A stretch of 64,000 bases of DNA from Heliocidaris tuberculata. Its lineage: Eukaryota > Echinodermata > Echinoidea > Camarodonta > Echinometridae. Both the position numbers and the translations under genes were made by a program. The notes under the pieces were generated by a model. That model did no database searches. It was given only the letters and a program-made list of their open reading frames with translations, and had not been told where the DNA came from. Shown here piece by piece: positions 13,490 through 24,277 of the stretch (the stretch's first letter is position 1; the number at the start of each line of letters is the position of its first letter). The stretch spans positions 20,114,308-20,178,307 of the forward strand of contig CM046835.1 of assembly GCA_025618425.1 (NCBI GenBank), read 5' to 3'.

Positions 13490-13932
13490 TGGTAGACAGA
13501 GAGAAAGAGAAAGGTGGTGGGGGGGGGGGGGGGGGGGGGGAGGTGAGACTGAGTGTAAGAGAAGAAATTGGGAAAGATGCAGACAGGTCCCATATTGCAG
13601 AAAAGTAGCATTGAGCCGACTTGGAAAGAAAGAAGAACAGCAATTGAAAGAAAGAAAGAAAGAAAGAAGACCCCCCCCCAAAAAAAAAAAAGGGGGGGGG
13701 AGAGTCTCGAGTGAGACAGAGTAAAAAAGAGAGGAGTTAAAAGGAAGGAGAAAGAAATGAAGCGAGAGAGAGAGGGGATGAGAAAGCTAGGAAAGACTGG
13801 AATAAGAATAAGATTAATAGAGTGAGAGACAGCTTGGGACAAAGAGAGAAATTCATTCGAAGTAGGGAGACATAGGGTGGTTATAGGGTGGAAAGAATGA
13901 AAAGGGGAAAGGGAGTTCCAGATTAAAAAAAA
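13490..13932. repeat. Purine-rich (GA/G) tract
   Basis: Over about 440 bases the plus strand is almost entirely purine, with GAGA and GAAA microsatellite patches (for example 13646-13668), a G run of about 22 bases near 13519-13540 and another C/A/G homopolymer block at 13670-13700. Such tracts can form triplex or G-quadruplex structures. Open frames here are artefacts of low complexity. Confidence 0.75.
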
Positions 13933-14540
13933 AAATGTTTATACATGATTCAGCCCCCTACCCCTTTCTCACTTAAACTTTTTTTTTCGAAATCATCTTT
14001 CAATGTTGATCCATAATTCATCTCCCTCTCTCTCTCGCTTTCTTATGTATACTCATATTTTCTTCTTTCTTCCTCTCAATCCCTTTCTTTCAACTTCTCT
14101 ATAACTGAAGTTTCCTTCCATTCAGATTCAATAATTAACTCCAAATCAATCTTATGGAAACATTCATTTTCAGATATATTCTTGGCACATATCCGGACTA
14201 ATTAATGTTTTTCTCCATAAAACCATCTTTATCTAGCAATTTCATTCTAATTTCCTTCATACCTGTCCATTATTTTAGTTCTCTATTATTTTTTTATGCT
14301 CTGGAAGTACTTAAAAATGCATGTAGCAATGTTGATGAGAAATCTTAGACATGTTAGAAACATGCCCTTTTTCTCTATCTATCATGTAATGTACAATCAT
14401 GTAGATTGCACAATTTCTGGCATGGTTCTTCAGACATTCATACGACGCCTTGAAACTCAACAATAAACAAAGTTTCATTACCAAGCTTCTTTATTTTTGT
14501 TAAATTATTTAATAAATGAAACAAGCTGATCAATAAATCA

Positions 14541-14690
14541 AGAAATTTGTGAATGTTGAGATAACAATTTCTTTGAGAATTCATAGATTCATAGATCACA
14601 TTAGATTCATGAACATGTGAAAATGATGGGACAAACTATAAGAAATTTGTGAATGTTAAGATAACAAATTCTTTGAGAATATCAAATTGG
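14541..14690. repeat. Direct repeat of about 50 bases, spacing 100
   Basis: AGAAATTTGTGAATGTT followed by AGATAACAA and TTCTTTGAGAAT occurs at about 14541 and again at about 14641. The second copy differs by a few bases. Confidence 0.7.
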
Positions 14691-15796
14691 AGAAATTGTA
14701 ATGTGACAGTGCATGGTGACATTATTTTTTAGTGTCGGACAACTCTTCTCATTTGTTTCTGGCGATCATAATTTCCATTTTTGTCTTCCGTGCTGTTTTC
14801 TAATATTGATTAAGGATAACATGATGTTATATGTCCTCCAGTAAACAAAATACTTGCTTCTCAGTCATTGAATTTTGAAACATGATTGATTTCATTAATT
14901 ATGATGACAGAAACAAATGGGATAGTTTTCCTATATATACATGTACGTGCAAATAGAATGATTTTATCTGTAAAGTCAGGAAAGGTGGTAAGGGGGGGGG
15001 GGGGGCTGGTCACGGAGCTCCTTTATCACTTTGAGACTAGTGTGGTCTTTTCAAAATTATAGTTAATCTGTAATTGATGGGAATCTAATGACTGAAAACT
15101 GCCCTCTTCCCTTTACAGATAAGCTTGTGTAATTCCATACATACAAACTTTGCAGAATGTTAAGTTTTCAGAAATAAGAAGCAATATATTAACTATAGAG
15201 TAAGCAATAAATTCAAAGGATTTTTTTTTTTTTTTGGGGGGGGGGGGTATTCTTTTTAACTTACTGGATAATGAAAATAGCAAAGCATATGCAATTTTAC
15301 TGTTCAATCTCGCCAATTCTAGAAAAAAAAATCCTCAAATTCATGCCTATGATGATGACCCACTATAAAGGCAGCTGCAAAATATAAGAATTTAGATGCA
15401 TGTATTTGCCTTTTTTGGTGTCTGATATCTGTCGTAAGGATGAGTAGCACAGAATAGACTATTCTCCTCATCATAATTTTATTTTCAATATCCCCCTCAT
15501 AGTGATATATCTTTGCCTTTTTCACATGTATAAACTATTAAAAAGTGTCTATGATTTGAAAGTTGATTTTATTATGAATCTGGAAGAAAAAATATAGTCG
15601 TATCTATAGTGGCGAATAAACAATATCTGGATTTGCAATGACATCATGAAGCAAACAGTGTATAGATATTATCAGGGAAGACAGGGAAAATGTTACAGAA
15701 GAGGGGGGGGGGGAGTCTCAAGAACAGTTCTTGTCCCCTCTGATTTGCCAAATACCCCCCCCCAAAAAAAAAAAAAAAAAAAAATCAAACAATATG

Positions 15797-16619
15797 TGGG
15801 GCGCCAATAAGGTCAAAAGTAAGAATTTTTAAATCAATTAATAATTGTAAAAACTATCATTTTACATAAATAATTAATCCTTAATATTAACAATCCATCA
15901 ATAATATTAACAATCAATCAATAATATGAACAATCAATCAATAATATTAACAATCAATCAATAATATGAACAATCAATTACTAACATTAACAATCAATAA
16001 TATTAACAAAATTAACGAACTTGTCTTTGTAACAAAGCTATAATTTGTGAACGGACATACTTCCTCCTGAACTAACGTTTAATTTCTGAAACTATTATAG
16101 GACATACTGAAACCTATAAATTTTTTTGTAATGAAGCTATATTTTGTAAACTAACGTTAAATTTCGAAAGTAAAAGAAAGTGAAGCAATAGAAACAGAAC
16201 AAAAACAATATTATTGTTTAAATGAAAGAGCAAACGTTTATTCAAACCTATCTATTGGTTGAAAAACGTACGTAAATACTTGTGAACCAATCCACTTCCT
16301 TTTGAACTAACGTAAAAATTTAGAAACTAACGACAAACTGAAAACTAATTAACTAAATACAAGTCAACGGTGAGGGCTAAGCTAGCTCTGCGAACTTGCA
16401 AACCAATCCACTTTCTTTTGAACTAACTTAAAATTTTAAAAACTAACGACAAACTGAAAACTGTAATTATTATACAAGTCAACGGTGAGGGCTAAGCTCT
16501 CTTGCGAACATGCTAACCAATCCACTTCCTTTTGAACTAACGTAAAAATTTAGAAACTAACGACAAACTGAAAACTAATTAACTAAATACAAGTCAACGG
16601 TACGGTGAGAGGGTTTATG
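15797..16619 (+). repeat. Left inner arm of the foldback element
   Basis: Matches the reverse complement of 19110-19789. It begins GGGGCGCCAATAAGGTCAAA, contains a short array of AATCAATCAATAATATTAAC (about 15880-16012), and ends with three tandem copies of a roughly 120-base unit carrying CCAATCCACTTCCTTTTGAA, ACTAACGACAAACTGAAAAC and AAGTCAACGGTGAGGGCTAA. The right arm has only two such units. Confidence 0.85.
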
Positions 16620-17100
16620 CACGCTTGGGCTAAAACCACTTGGTCTAATTTCCAGATGGGCTACCTTCATTGGGGCTAAACCCTTTTGGTCCACTCTTCA
16701 TTTGGTCTAATTTGCACTCGGTCTAATAACCAAAAGGTCTAATGACCACTTGGGCTAATTATCACTTGGTCTAATTACCATTTGGTCTAATTTTGGTCTA
16801 CTTTATTTTGTTGTCACTTGGTCTACTACTAGTTCGTCTAATGTCAGTTTGTCTAATTCCCAGTCAGTCTAAAACTAGTTGGTCTACAGGCACTTTTCGT
16901 CTAAAATCCACTTGGTCTAGTATCCATTTGGTCTACATGACATTTATATGGTCTAATGTGCAGTTGGTCTAACTTTCATTTAGTCCATTTTCCATTTAGT
17001 CTAATTGTCAGTTGGTCTAAATGCCAATTTGTCTGACATCATCTAATTATCACTAAGGCTAATTGCCTGTTGGGCTATTCCCTTTTCGTCTACGCACCTA
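16620..17100 (+). repeat. TTGGTCTAAT tandem array, left
   Basis: Around 28 degenerate units of 15-18 bases are built on TTGGTCTAATTNCCA, with GGGCTA and GTCTA variants. The orientation is opposite to the array at 18600-19109, so the two arrays can pair. The unit is much less conserved than the flanking arm. Confidence 0.85.
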
Positions 17101-17244
17101 CCAAACACTATGCGTCATTTTGTTGGCCATCCCTGGACAGGTTGTGGCCAGAGCTTTTTGAAAGGGCCTAGGGGGCCCGGGGGTGGCATTGTGCCCCCCC
17201 CCCCCCTGCCAACGAGCGAGTTAGTTTACTTTTTAGATGAACAA

Positions 17245-17253
17245 ATAATAATG

Positions 17254-17298
<45 letters not shown>

Positions 17299-17352
17299 GT
17301 AACAATAATGTTAAGTGATGATGATAATAATAATGATAACAACAACAACAAC

Positions 17353-17389
<37 letters not shown>

Positions 17390-17443
17390 GTAACAATAAT
17401 GTTAAGTGATGATGATAATAATAATGATAACAACAACAACAAC

Positions 17444-17486
<43 letters not shown>
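17245..17486. repeat. AAT/AAC trinucleotide microsatellite, internally duplicated
   Basis: Long AAT runs are interrupted twice by the same block of about 65 bases, TAGTAACAATAATGTTAAGTG followed by GATGATGATAATAATAATG and an AAC run. The repeated interruption shows that a whole segment was duplicated, not only single triplets. Confidence 0.9.
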
Positions 17487-17487
<1 letters not shown>

Positions 17488-17539
17488 ATGTAGTTGCGTA
17501 CTCTTCTTTTTTCTTCTTCCTTCTTCTTTTTTTCGTTTT

Positions 17540-17542
<3 letters not shown>

Positions 17543-17574
<32 letters not shown>
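17543..17574. repeat. CT dinucleotide microsatellite
   Basis: About 15 uninterrupted CT units follow a T/C-rich stretch. Confidence 0.9.
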
Positions 17575-17577
<3 letters not shown>

Positions 17578-18599
17578 ATTTGGTCACTTGAAAAATCATA
17601 GGGGAAAACCGCCCCCTGCCCCCCCCCCCCTGTAGCGGCGCCCCTGAAAATAGCAGTTTGCATAGCTCAAAAGAATCAGAGAAGCTTAATGGCAGAATAT
17701 TTAGTTCTTGATATGACAACAGTGTGCCTTTGAGCAGGAACTTAGCGAGAGCTGGCTTGGCTGGGGACATAGTGCCCAAAAACTGTTTAATAATATTGCA
17801 GCAATTAAGATATCCCCCGCCCGAAGCTCGCTCGCACTCACTTATTGTAACTCATGGCAGTAACATAAAGTCCGATCTGTCTCTTTTATTGAGAGATTGT
17901 GCTTGAAATTAAACGCTTTTGCGGCATCTTTGTCATGACATCACTCTGTAATGCAAGCACCATGCATGACCTTCAACAAGAACATAGTATTTTTGGTCGC
18001 TCGCTTGCAAGTTAGGAGTAGAGCAGAATTGCATAATATGTAAAGATTAGAAAATATACCCTTAAAATTCAATGTGTGTTAAATACAATGTAGGGGTACA
18101 GCAACGTATCAAAACGCCATTTTCCATTATTGTCTTCACCCTTATAATTAAGTTCCCCCTTTTCCGAAAAAGGGTACCCAGTTCGTTGAAACCCTAAGTC
18201 TGTGGGTCGTCTTGCCCCTCCTATGAAAATACCCTGGCACCGCCCTAGCTTTTATTAACATTTGTACATCGGATATCAAATAAGAAACATGAATAACAGA
18301 TTATCAACCCAACAAACATAATTTGAAGTGCAATAAAAAATCAGGTTCTTCTACTTAAGTCATGAAAGGAAGAGGAGACCTATGAATGTTTCAGTTACTA
18401 AAAAATAATATTAAATAAATGATTTTAATAAATAAAATAATAATTATTAATATATAAAATGTAGGGAAATTGATTGATCTTGATATAAGCAGCAGCAAGG
18501 TGAATAACTCAGCTTTTCATGCACACTTACGTAGATGACTTCTTTGAAGTTTCATTTTTTAAAGTTTCATTTCCCTGTCCTTTCTCAACTTGCTATACT

Positions 18600-19109
18600 A
18601 AATGGCCAGAAGAATAAATAGTAATTAGACCAAATGGTCGTTAGACTATATGAAAATTAGACCAAATGATAAGTAGCCTAACTGGTTGTTAGACGAATTG
18701 GATATTAGACCAAATGGTCATTAGACCATATGACAGTTAGAGTAAATGATAAGTAGCCCAACTGGTTATTAGACTAAATGGAATTGGACCAAATGATAGG
18801 TAGACCATGTGGTATTAGCCAAAGTAGGTGTAGCCCAAATAGATATTAGACTATGTGGCTTGTAGACAAAATGACTGTTAGACTATTTGGAAGTAGACGA
18901 AGTGAAAATTAGCCGAAGTGAAAATTAGCCCAAATGGGTTTTAGACTAAATGAGGTTATCCAAACTGGGTATTAGACGAATTGGTTATTAGGCCAAATGG
19001 AAATTAGACGAAATGGTAAGTAGACAAACTGGTTGTAGACAAAATGAAGTTAGACCACGCGCGTGGAGTTCGACGAACTGATAATTAGACCAAGTGGTGG
19101 TAGACCAAG
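18600..19109 (-). repeat. TTGGTCTAAT tandem array, right (inverted)
   Basis: Degenerate units of 15-18 bases read ATTAGACCAAATGG on the plus strand, the reverse complement of the left array. Variants include TAGACGAA, TAGCCCAA and TAGACAAA. It joins the right inner arm near ACCTTCTCCTCAATC. Confidence 0.85.
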
Positions 19110-19789
19110 CGACAGTGTACCTTCTCCTCAATCAATAACTCTATGGCTGAGAGAGCTTAGCCCGCACCGTTGACTTGTATTTAGTTAATTAGTTTTCAGT
19201 TTTTCGTTTAGTTTCTAAATTTTTACGTTAGTTCAAAAGGAAGTGGATTGGTTCGCAAGTTCGCAAGAGAGCTTAGCCCTCACCGTCGACTTGTATTTAG
19301 TTAATTAGTTTTCAGTTTGTCGTTAGTTTCTAAATTTTTACGTTAGTTCAAAAGGAAGTGGATTGGTTCACAAGTATTTACGTACGTTTTTCAACCAATA
19401 GATAGGTTTGAATAAACGTTTGCTCTTTTATTTGAACAATAATATTGTTTTTGTTCTGTTTCTATTGCTTCACTTTCTTTTACTTTCGAAATTTAACGTT
19501 AGTTTACAAAATATAGCTTCATTACAAAAAAGTTTATAGGTTTCAGTATGCCCTATATAGTTTCAGAAATTAAACGTTAGTTCAGGAGGAAGTATGTCCG
19601 TTCACAAATTATAGCTTTGTTACAAAGACAAGTTCGTTAATTTTGTTAATATTATTGATTGTTAATGTTAGTAATTGATTGTTAAAATTATTGATTGATT
19701 GTTAATATTAAGGATTAATTATTAATGTAAAATGATAGTTTTTACAATTATTAATTGATTTTAAAAATTCTTAATTTTGATCTTATTGG
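19110..19789 (-). repeat. Right inner arm of the foldback element
   Basis: Reverse complement of 15797-16619, with two copies of the roughly 120-base unit where the left arm has three, and a shorter TTGATTGTTAAT array at about 19645-19715. It ends TTATTGGCGCCCC and runs straight into the outer arm. Confidence 0.85.
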
Positions 19790-20636
19790 CGCCCCATATA
19801 TAGAAACGTGCCTTCTCACCCTAATCTACTGCAATGTGTATCTATGTTCGATTTGGTCTCAAATGATTAATTTTACTGTCTTTGTGTATAAACCATCAAG
19901 CATTACAAAGTACTCAGTGTACACTATAAAAATCATTTAAATTTCATGCATTTATGCCCATAACTCAACGTATAATTCTTACCACACAAGCTGGTAAAAG
20001 CGTCTCAACTGTGCCGCTTATAACACACAAAAGTCTATGGGGTAACCGGTTTCGCACACAATAGCCAATGGGCGTTGATTGTGCATGAAAAACGCATGTA
20101 TTTCCCAATCTGAGAGGTGTCATTAAGCTGACCATACTGGTACACTTTTAAGGTATATGTGTAAATTTATGCATGAAAATCATGATTATATGCCTCTCAA
20201 CATATTTTTGTAAAAATTTGCAGGTTATCATTGGTTTTACTAGTTGAAAAACAAGATGACGTTAGGATGCACGATTTTTTGTGCAAATTTTATCACTTTT
20301 TTCACACTTTTTGATGTTTTGTGGAATCCAGGTTACTCAAATCACAAAAATAACTCTCTGAATCGATTCCTTGCCCTAATATTACTCAAAAAAGTTGTTT
20401 TATTTATTCATACATGATGTCTAATTCAAAATATATGCTATAAAAATTATGGAATTTCATCAAAAATTCAAGATGGCTTCCAAAATGGCCGATTTTGAAC
20501 CCCATGGGACACGATTTGGCAATGGGAACATCAAAATTCATTAACTAGACACTTCAGGCATTATGAAAAAGTTGGTTAAAAAATGTATCTCGATGGTGCA
20601 CGGGAACCCCCCCCCCCCCCCTTTCCGACTAGACTA
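19790..20636 (-). repeat. Right outer arm of the foldback element
   Basis: Reverse complement of 10645-11444. The main local difference is a C run of 15 bases at about 20607-20621 where the left arm has a short AAGGG. The outermost bases CCGACTAGACTA mirror the left end exactly. Confidence 0.85.
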
Positions 20637-21934
20637 ATGCCGTTAATTTTAATATTGACACACAGATCTACAGGAACTGTTTTCCTAAATCTTATGAGTG
20701 AGCAGGATCTCATAAATTTTGAAAACTGCAAGGGGTCTAAAGTAGGAGTTTTATAATATACGTTTACCAAAAAGTCACTTTTCCCACACTGTAAAAAAAT
20801 TGTTTAGTTTCTAAACACTTTTCTGTGACAGATTTAAAGCACTGCGACAGGTTTATAATTTATGTATTGTACGGGTTAAGAGCTAAGTTGAGAGCCTAAC
20901 ACATGCTGTGCTTATTTTCATCACGCCTTAGGTGTTTATTAGATATACATGTTTACCTTTTAAATGGTTCTAATAAGCTAAACACCAAATGTTTACACCA
21001 TAATCATTTGGTGTTTAGACCATATTCACACACACCGTTTAAATACTATTTACCCATAACTATTGGTAGATGAATGCATCTGCCCCATTGCTTCTAATAC
21101 CTATGGTAGGCATGCAGGGTTTCTACAATGTTTATTAATATTCGAGGAAAATTTGAAATGCTGGAGGTTTGCATTGTAGAGGAAAGAAACCTACTGATTA
21201 TACGTCGTTGTATTGCAAATTATCTTATGTATTTTTTTTCTTCTTTAGAGTGGGTCCATGAAGGGCAAAATTCTATTTCGCTCACCTTACCCCCCCCCCC
21301 CCCCCCCATTTGAAATATAAGGGGTGGATCGTATGGCCCTTTTGCCCCCCCCCCCCCCTTCCGGTGCCTATGGATCATGATTTTCCATCCCTTTACCCTT
21401 CGATCTAACTTGATAATGTCGAAAATAGTATACACGAGCAGACAACCATGCTTCGTAGATCATCGTAGAGGGCTTTTGAAATATGAATTTGATTTCAATG
21501 ATTTATTTTTTTCTGCCTAATTTCTTCTCGAAAATCATCTGCAGTAGTATTCCTTTATATAAGTTAGGAAGTTAAATCCCTGATGCAGTAAAAAAAATTA
21601 AATTAGGTAGTATTTCCTCACCAAAAAAAACAAATTAAGCCCCAAATTCATTATAAGAAATGCCTGAAATTTTCATGGCTTTATTCATAACATTACCTCT
21701 CCAAAATTATTTGTTTTCAAAAATCATCACAAAATTGCATTCTAACTTCTAAGTACCATTTGACAACTGACTATATAGGCCTATGTCTGACTCCATTGAC
21801 CTCCTATGGGGTACACAAATGTCAGTTTTATTAAAGATTTCCCCATACCAGACGGTTATTTCATTGTCTAGCTATAGACCACTGATCTCTACCACGAACG
21901 AGGTCAGTGAGCTAGACTACTACATGTACTAGCT
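20637..21934. other. Intergenic DNA with C runs
   Basis: No gene is recognised. Two C runs (about 21291-21307 and 21345-21358) enclose a short unique piece and belong to the homopolymer-rich repeats seen elsewhere in the window. A loose inverted pair based on TTTGGTGTTTAG lies at 20925-21050. Confidence 0.45.
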
Positions 21935-21996
21935 GGGCCCTCTTGCATGCATAAAAGGTTGCGTTTAAAGTCGCAACTTTTTATGCAAGAGGGCCC
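21935..21996. repeat. 62-base hairpin, GGGCCCTCTTGCATAAAA type
   Basis: GGGCCCTCTTGCATGCATAAAA pairs with TTTTTATGCAAGAGGGCCC around a short AAGTCGCAAC centre. It is a compact foldback; the ends resemble those of the degenerate palindrome at 28690-28827. Confidence 0.8.
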
Positions 21997-22189
21997 CCCT
22001 TTTTACTCAGTTTTGTGGCAATTGGTTTTACTGCATGTCAAACATGTAGGTCTAACTTAATATTCAGGCAAAGTACCATGTCTTTCACCCACAATTCTAA
22101 GTGAGGCATCAGACTGAGTTTAGAGTAAGATTTTTTTTTTTTTGTATAAAAGAAATAAAAATTAAAAATAAATAAAAAGAAAAGAAAAA

Positions 22190-23775
22190 CGCCGTTTGCA
22201 TCTAGGATCTCTATGCGTAATTTGGTTTTTACAGAAGTGTATCAATCAATGGGAAGGAAGGATAGAAAAAGTAAAGAATATTTTGAACCTTTGGAAAATG
22301 CGCAATTTGACATATTTTGGAAAAGTTACAGTACTGAAAATTTTAATTGCATCTCAATTTGTTTATATTGCTACGGCAGTTAAAGTTCCCAAGTATATTA
22401 TCAAAGAGTTAAATAAAATAATGTATTCTTTTTTATGGCATTCAAAAAGAGACAAAGTGAAAAAAAAAAAATGTATGTATAAATAAAGTGCTAAATAGGG
22501 GGATTAGAAATGGTTGATATTGAATCAAAATTTAACTCGTTACGATTATCGTGGATTGTAAAATTTCTCAGTGATAGTAAAGGAGCTTGGAAAGCTCTTT
22601 TTTCTTACTGGACAAGTAAGATAGATGGATTCCCCTTATTTTTGAGATTTAACTGTCAAGAAAAAGATTTTTTGTGTTTTGGTAAACAAAGTAAATTACC
22701 ACAATTTTATTTGGATCTATATTAAGTGTTTGGGCATCCATTAGATTCATTGATTTATTAAAGGTAACGGATATCGGAAATCAAATTATTTGGAATAATA
22801 GTAACATAAAATATGATAACAAAATGTTGTTCTTCAAAAGATGGAGCGATATGGGGATCATGAGTGTTAAACAAGTAATAATAGATGGACGTTGGAAGGA
22901 AGTTAATGATATTTTAAATGATTTTGAATCAAAAAATTTATTGTGCCATTTTGAGCTATCAAAATTAAAGAAAGTATTCCCGATAATTTGGTTAAATAAA
23001 ACAAAAGAGAGGATTTGTTCGAAATTTCTACTGGTGATTTAGTTAATATAAGAACTATGAAAGCAAAACATTATAATAATTTATTCGATGAGTTGAAACA
23101 GACGGAACCATACTATTTAGATTTTTGGATTGACAGTTTGAAATTACAAGATGATTTTGTATGGGACGAAGTTATGTTTTTCAAATTTAAGTACATAAAA
23201 GATAACAAAATTAAGCAATTTAATTTCAAGCTTCTTCATAGAATACTACCGTCAAAAGACAATTTATTCAAATGGAATATTTTAAGTGATAATCAATGTA
23301 ATATATGTAAGTGTCAAGATACAACAATCCACATGTTATTTGAATGCAAGGGAGTAAAGATCTTGTGGAAAATTATTGAGCGAATGATTCTTTATATATA
23401 TCAGACACAAGTAAAATTTGATAATATTGTTATGATAATTGGATACAATATTGCAGACGAAAAGAATTTCATGATTAATATCATTATAAATTTTGCACAA
23501 TATGTTATCTATAAAGAATATGTTAAGAATTCTTGGAAAAAAACAAGAGCTAATGCTACAGCTAAAGTCTTGTGGATAAATTTTAAGTTGGAATTACGTC
23601 AATATCTGAGCTGTAAATTTATTCGTAAATACCATGATTTAAAGGCAATTGATCAAGTACTTCAGTATCTTTAATTATTTAATGTCATTGGTGATTTATT
23701 TTGGCAATGGACATATTCTGTAAATATTTGTTATTGATATATGAATAAAGTCCCTCGTACGAGGTAAAAGAGAAA
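22190..23775 (+). pseudogene. 5'-truncated non-LTR retrotransposon (L1/Tx1-like), reverse transcriptase C-terminus
   Basis: The plus strand carries the C-terminal end of a LINE ORF2 broken by several frameshifts (open pieces at 22196-22486, 22510-22725, 22824-23042 and 23015-23674). The first piece has the family-typical post-catalytic stretch, with NLWKMRNLTYFGKVTVLK and later FLWHSKRDK. The last piece has a Cys-His cluster CNICKCQDTTIHMLFEC followed by a Trp-containing helix, as in L1/Tx1-like elements. The reverse-transcriptase active site and endonuclease are missing. A 3' UTR with ATGAATAAAGTCCC leads to an A-rich tail near 23766-23780. The copy is dead. The clade call is tentative. Confidence 0.8.
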
Positions 23776-23875
23776 AAAAAAGACGTGTATCAATCAGATA
23801 TGATTATTTACGTCTGGGGACCGAACTTTGAAGTCACCATCCGATAGACGTCCGTGACTCAGTCTCGAACCTGGG

Positions 23876-24268
23876 CAGTGTGGCCAGTGAAAAAAATACT
23901 ATTCTGCTAAGCGCTAGCGAGCAGCGAAAATTCTGCTAAATCAAAAATTTTGCTGCTAAATCAAAATTTTACTCAAAAATTCTCTGACAAGCAAAAAAAA
24001 AAAAGGGGTTATCAGCATTTTGGGGGGACTTTTTACTCAAAATTCTCAGACAAGTTTTTAAAAAAAGAAAGAAAAAGAAAAGGTTACCAGCATTTTTGGG
24101 GGGACTTTTTTACTCAAAAATTCTCTGACAAGCATTAAAAACACAAACACCAGAATTATGCTAAAATTCTGCTGATTTTTTGGTCAAATTATGCCTAGCA
24201 TAATTGCTAGATGCTAAAGGAGTCAAAATTCTGCCAGAAAGCAGAATTCTGACAACTCTGGCAACGTT
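23876..24268. mobile_element. Non-autonomous element with TTCTGCTAA ends and internal repeats
   Basis: An exact 9-base direct repeat GAACCTGGG flanks the block at 23867-23875 and 24269-24277. The ends are imperfect inverted repeats (CAGTGTGGCCAG and CAGAGTTGTCAG on the opposite strand). Inside, two to three units contain CTCAAAAATTCTCTGACAAG followed by an A run, then GGTTATCAGCATTTT and a G run. Related A-run units occur in the element at 34822-35094. Confidence 0.55.
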
Positions 24269-24277
24269 GAACCTGGG

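Larger units (their letters stand above)
11445..15796. other. 4.35 kb sequence present only in the left arm
   Basis: The right arm runs directly from the segment matching 11444 to the segment matching 15797, with only about 20 unrelated bases between, so this block is extra on the left side. It contains a Tc1/mariner-type MITE, a 273-base tandem duplication, a long purine-rich tract and several direct repeats, but no coding gene. No terminal repeats of its own were found, so whether it is one insertion or several is open. Confidence 0.6.
17101..18599. other. Central spacer of the foldback element
   Basis: About 1.5 kb between the two arrays. It contains AAT-type and CT microsatellites (17245-17574), C runs at about 17194-17207 and 17619-17630, and a GCGGCGCCCCTG terminus-like motif near 17634. 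No transposase or other coding gene is recognisable, so any mobilising enzyme would have to act in trans. Confidence 0.6.
10645..20636. mobile_element. Composite foldback element, about 10 kb, TU-like
   Basis: The outer ends are exact inverted repeats, TAGTCTAGTCGG at 10645 and CCGACTAGACTA ending at 20636. The right arm is continuous: outer part 19790-20636, inner part 19110-19789, tandem array 18600-19109. The left arm has the same three parts in mirror order, but the outer part (10645-11444) is separated from the inner part (15797-16619) and array (16620-17100) by about 4.35 kb. The centre is 17101-18599. ATG occurs beside both outer ends and could be a 3-base target duplication. Long arms with a short-unit tandem array recall the sea-urchin TU foldback transposons; no transposase gene is visible. 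Confidence 0.75.

Noticed and set aside
15880..16012. Regularly spaced short repeats that might suggest a CRISPR array
   Set aside because: Units abut without unique spacers, and the locus is in animal DNA within a transposon arm.
17110..17663. Several frames of poly-Ile, poly-Asn, poly-Tyr or poly-Leu
   Set aside because: Direct translations of the AAT and CT microsatellites.
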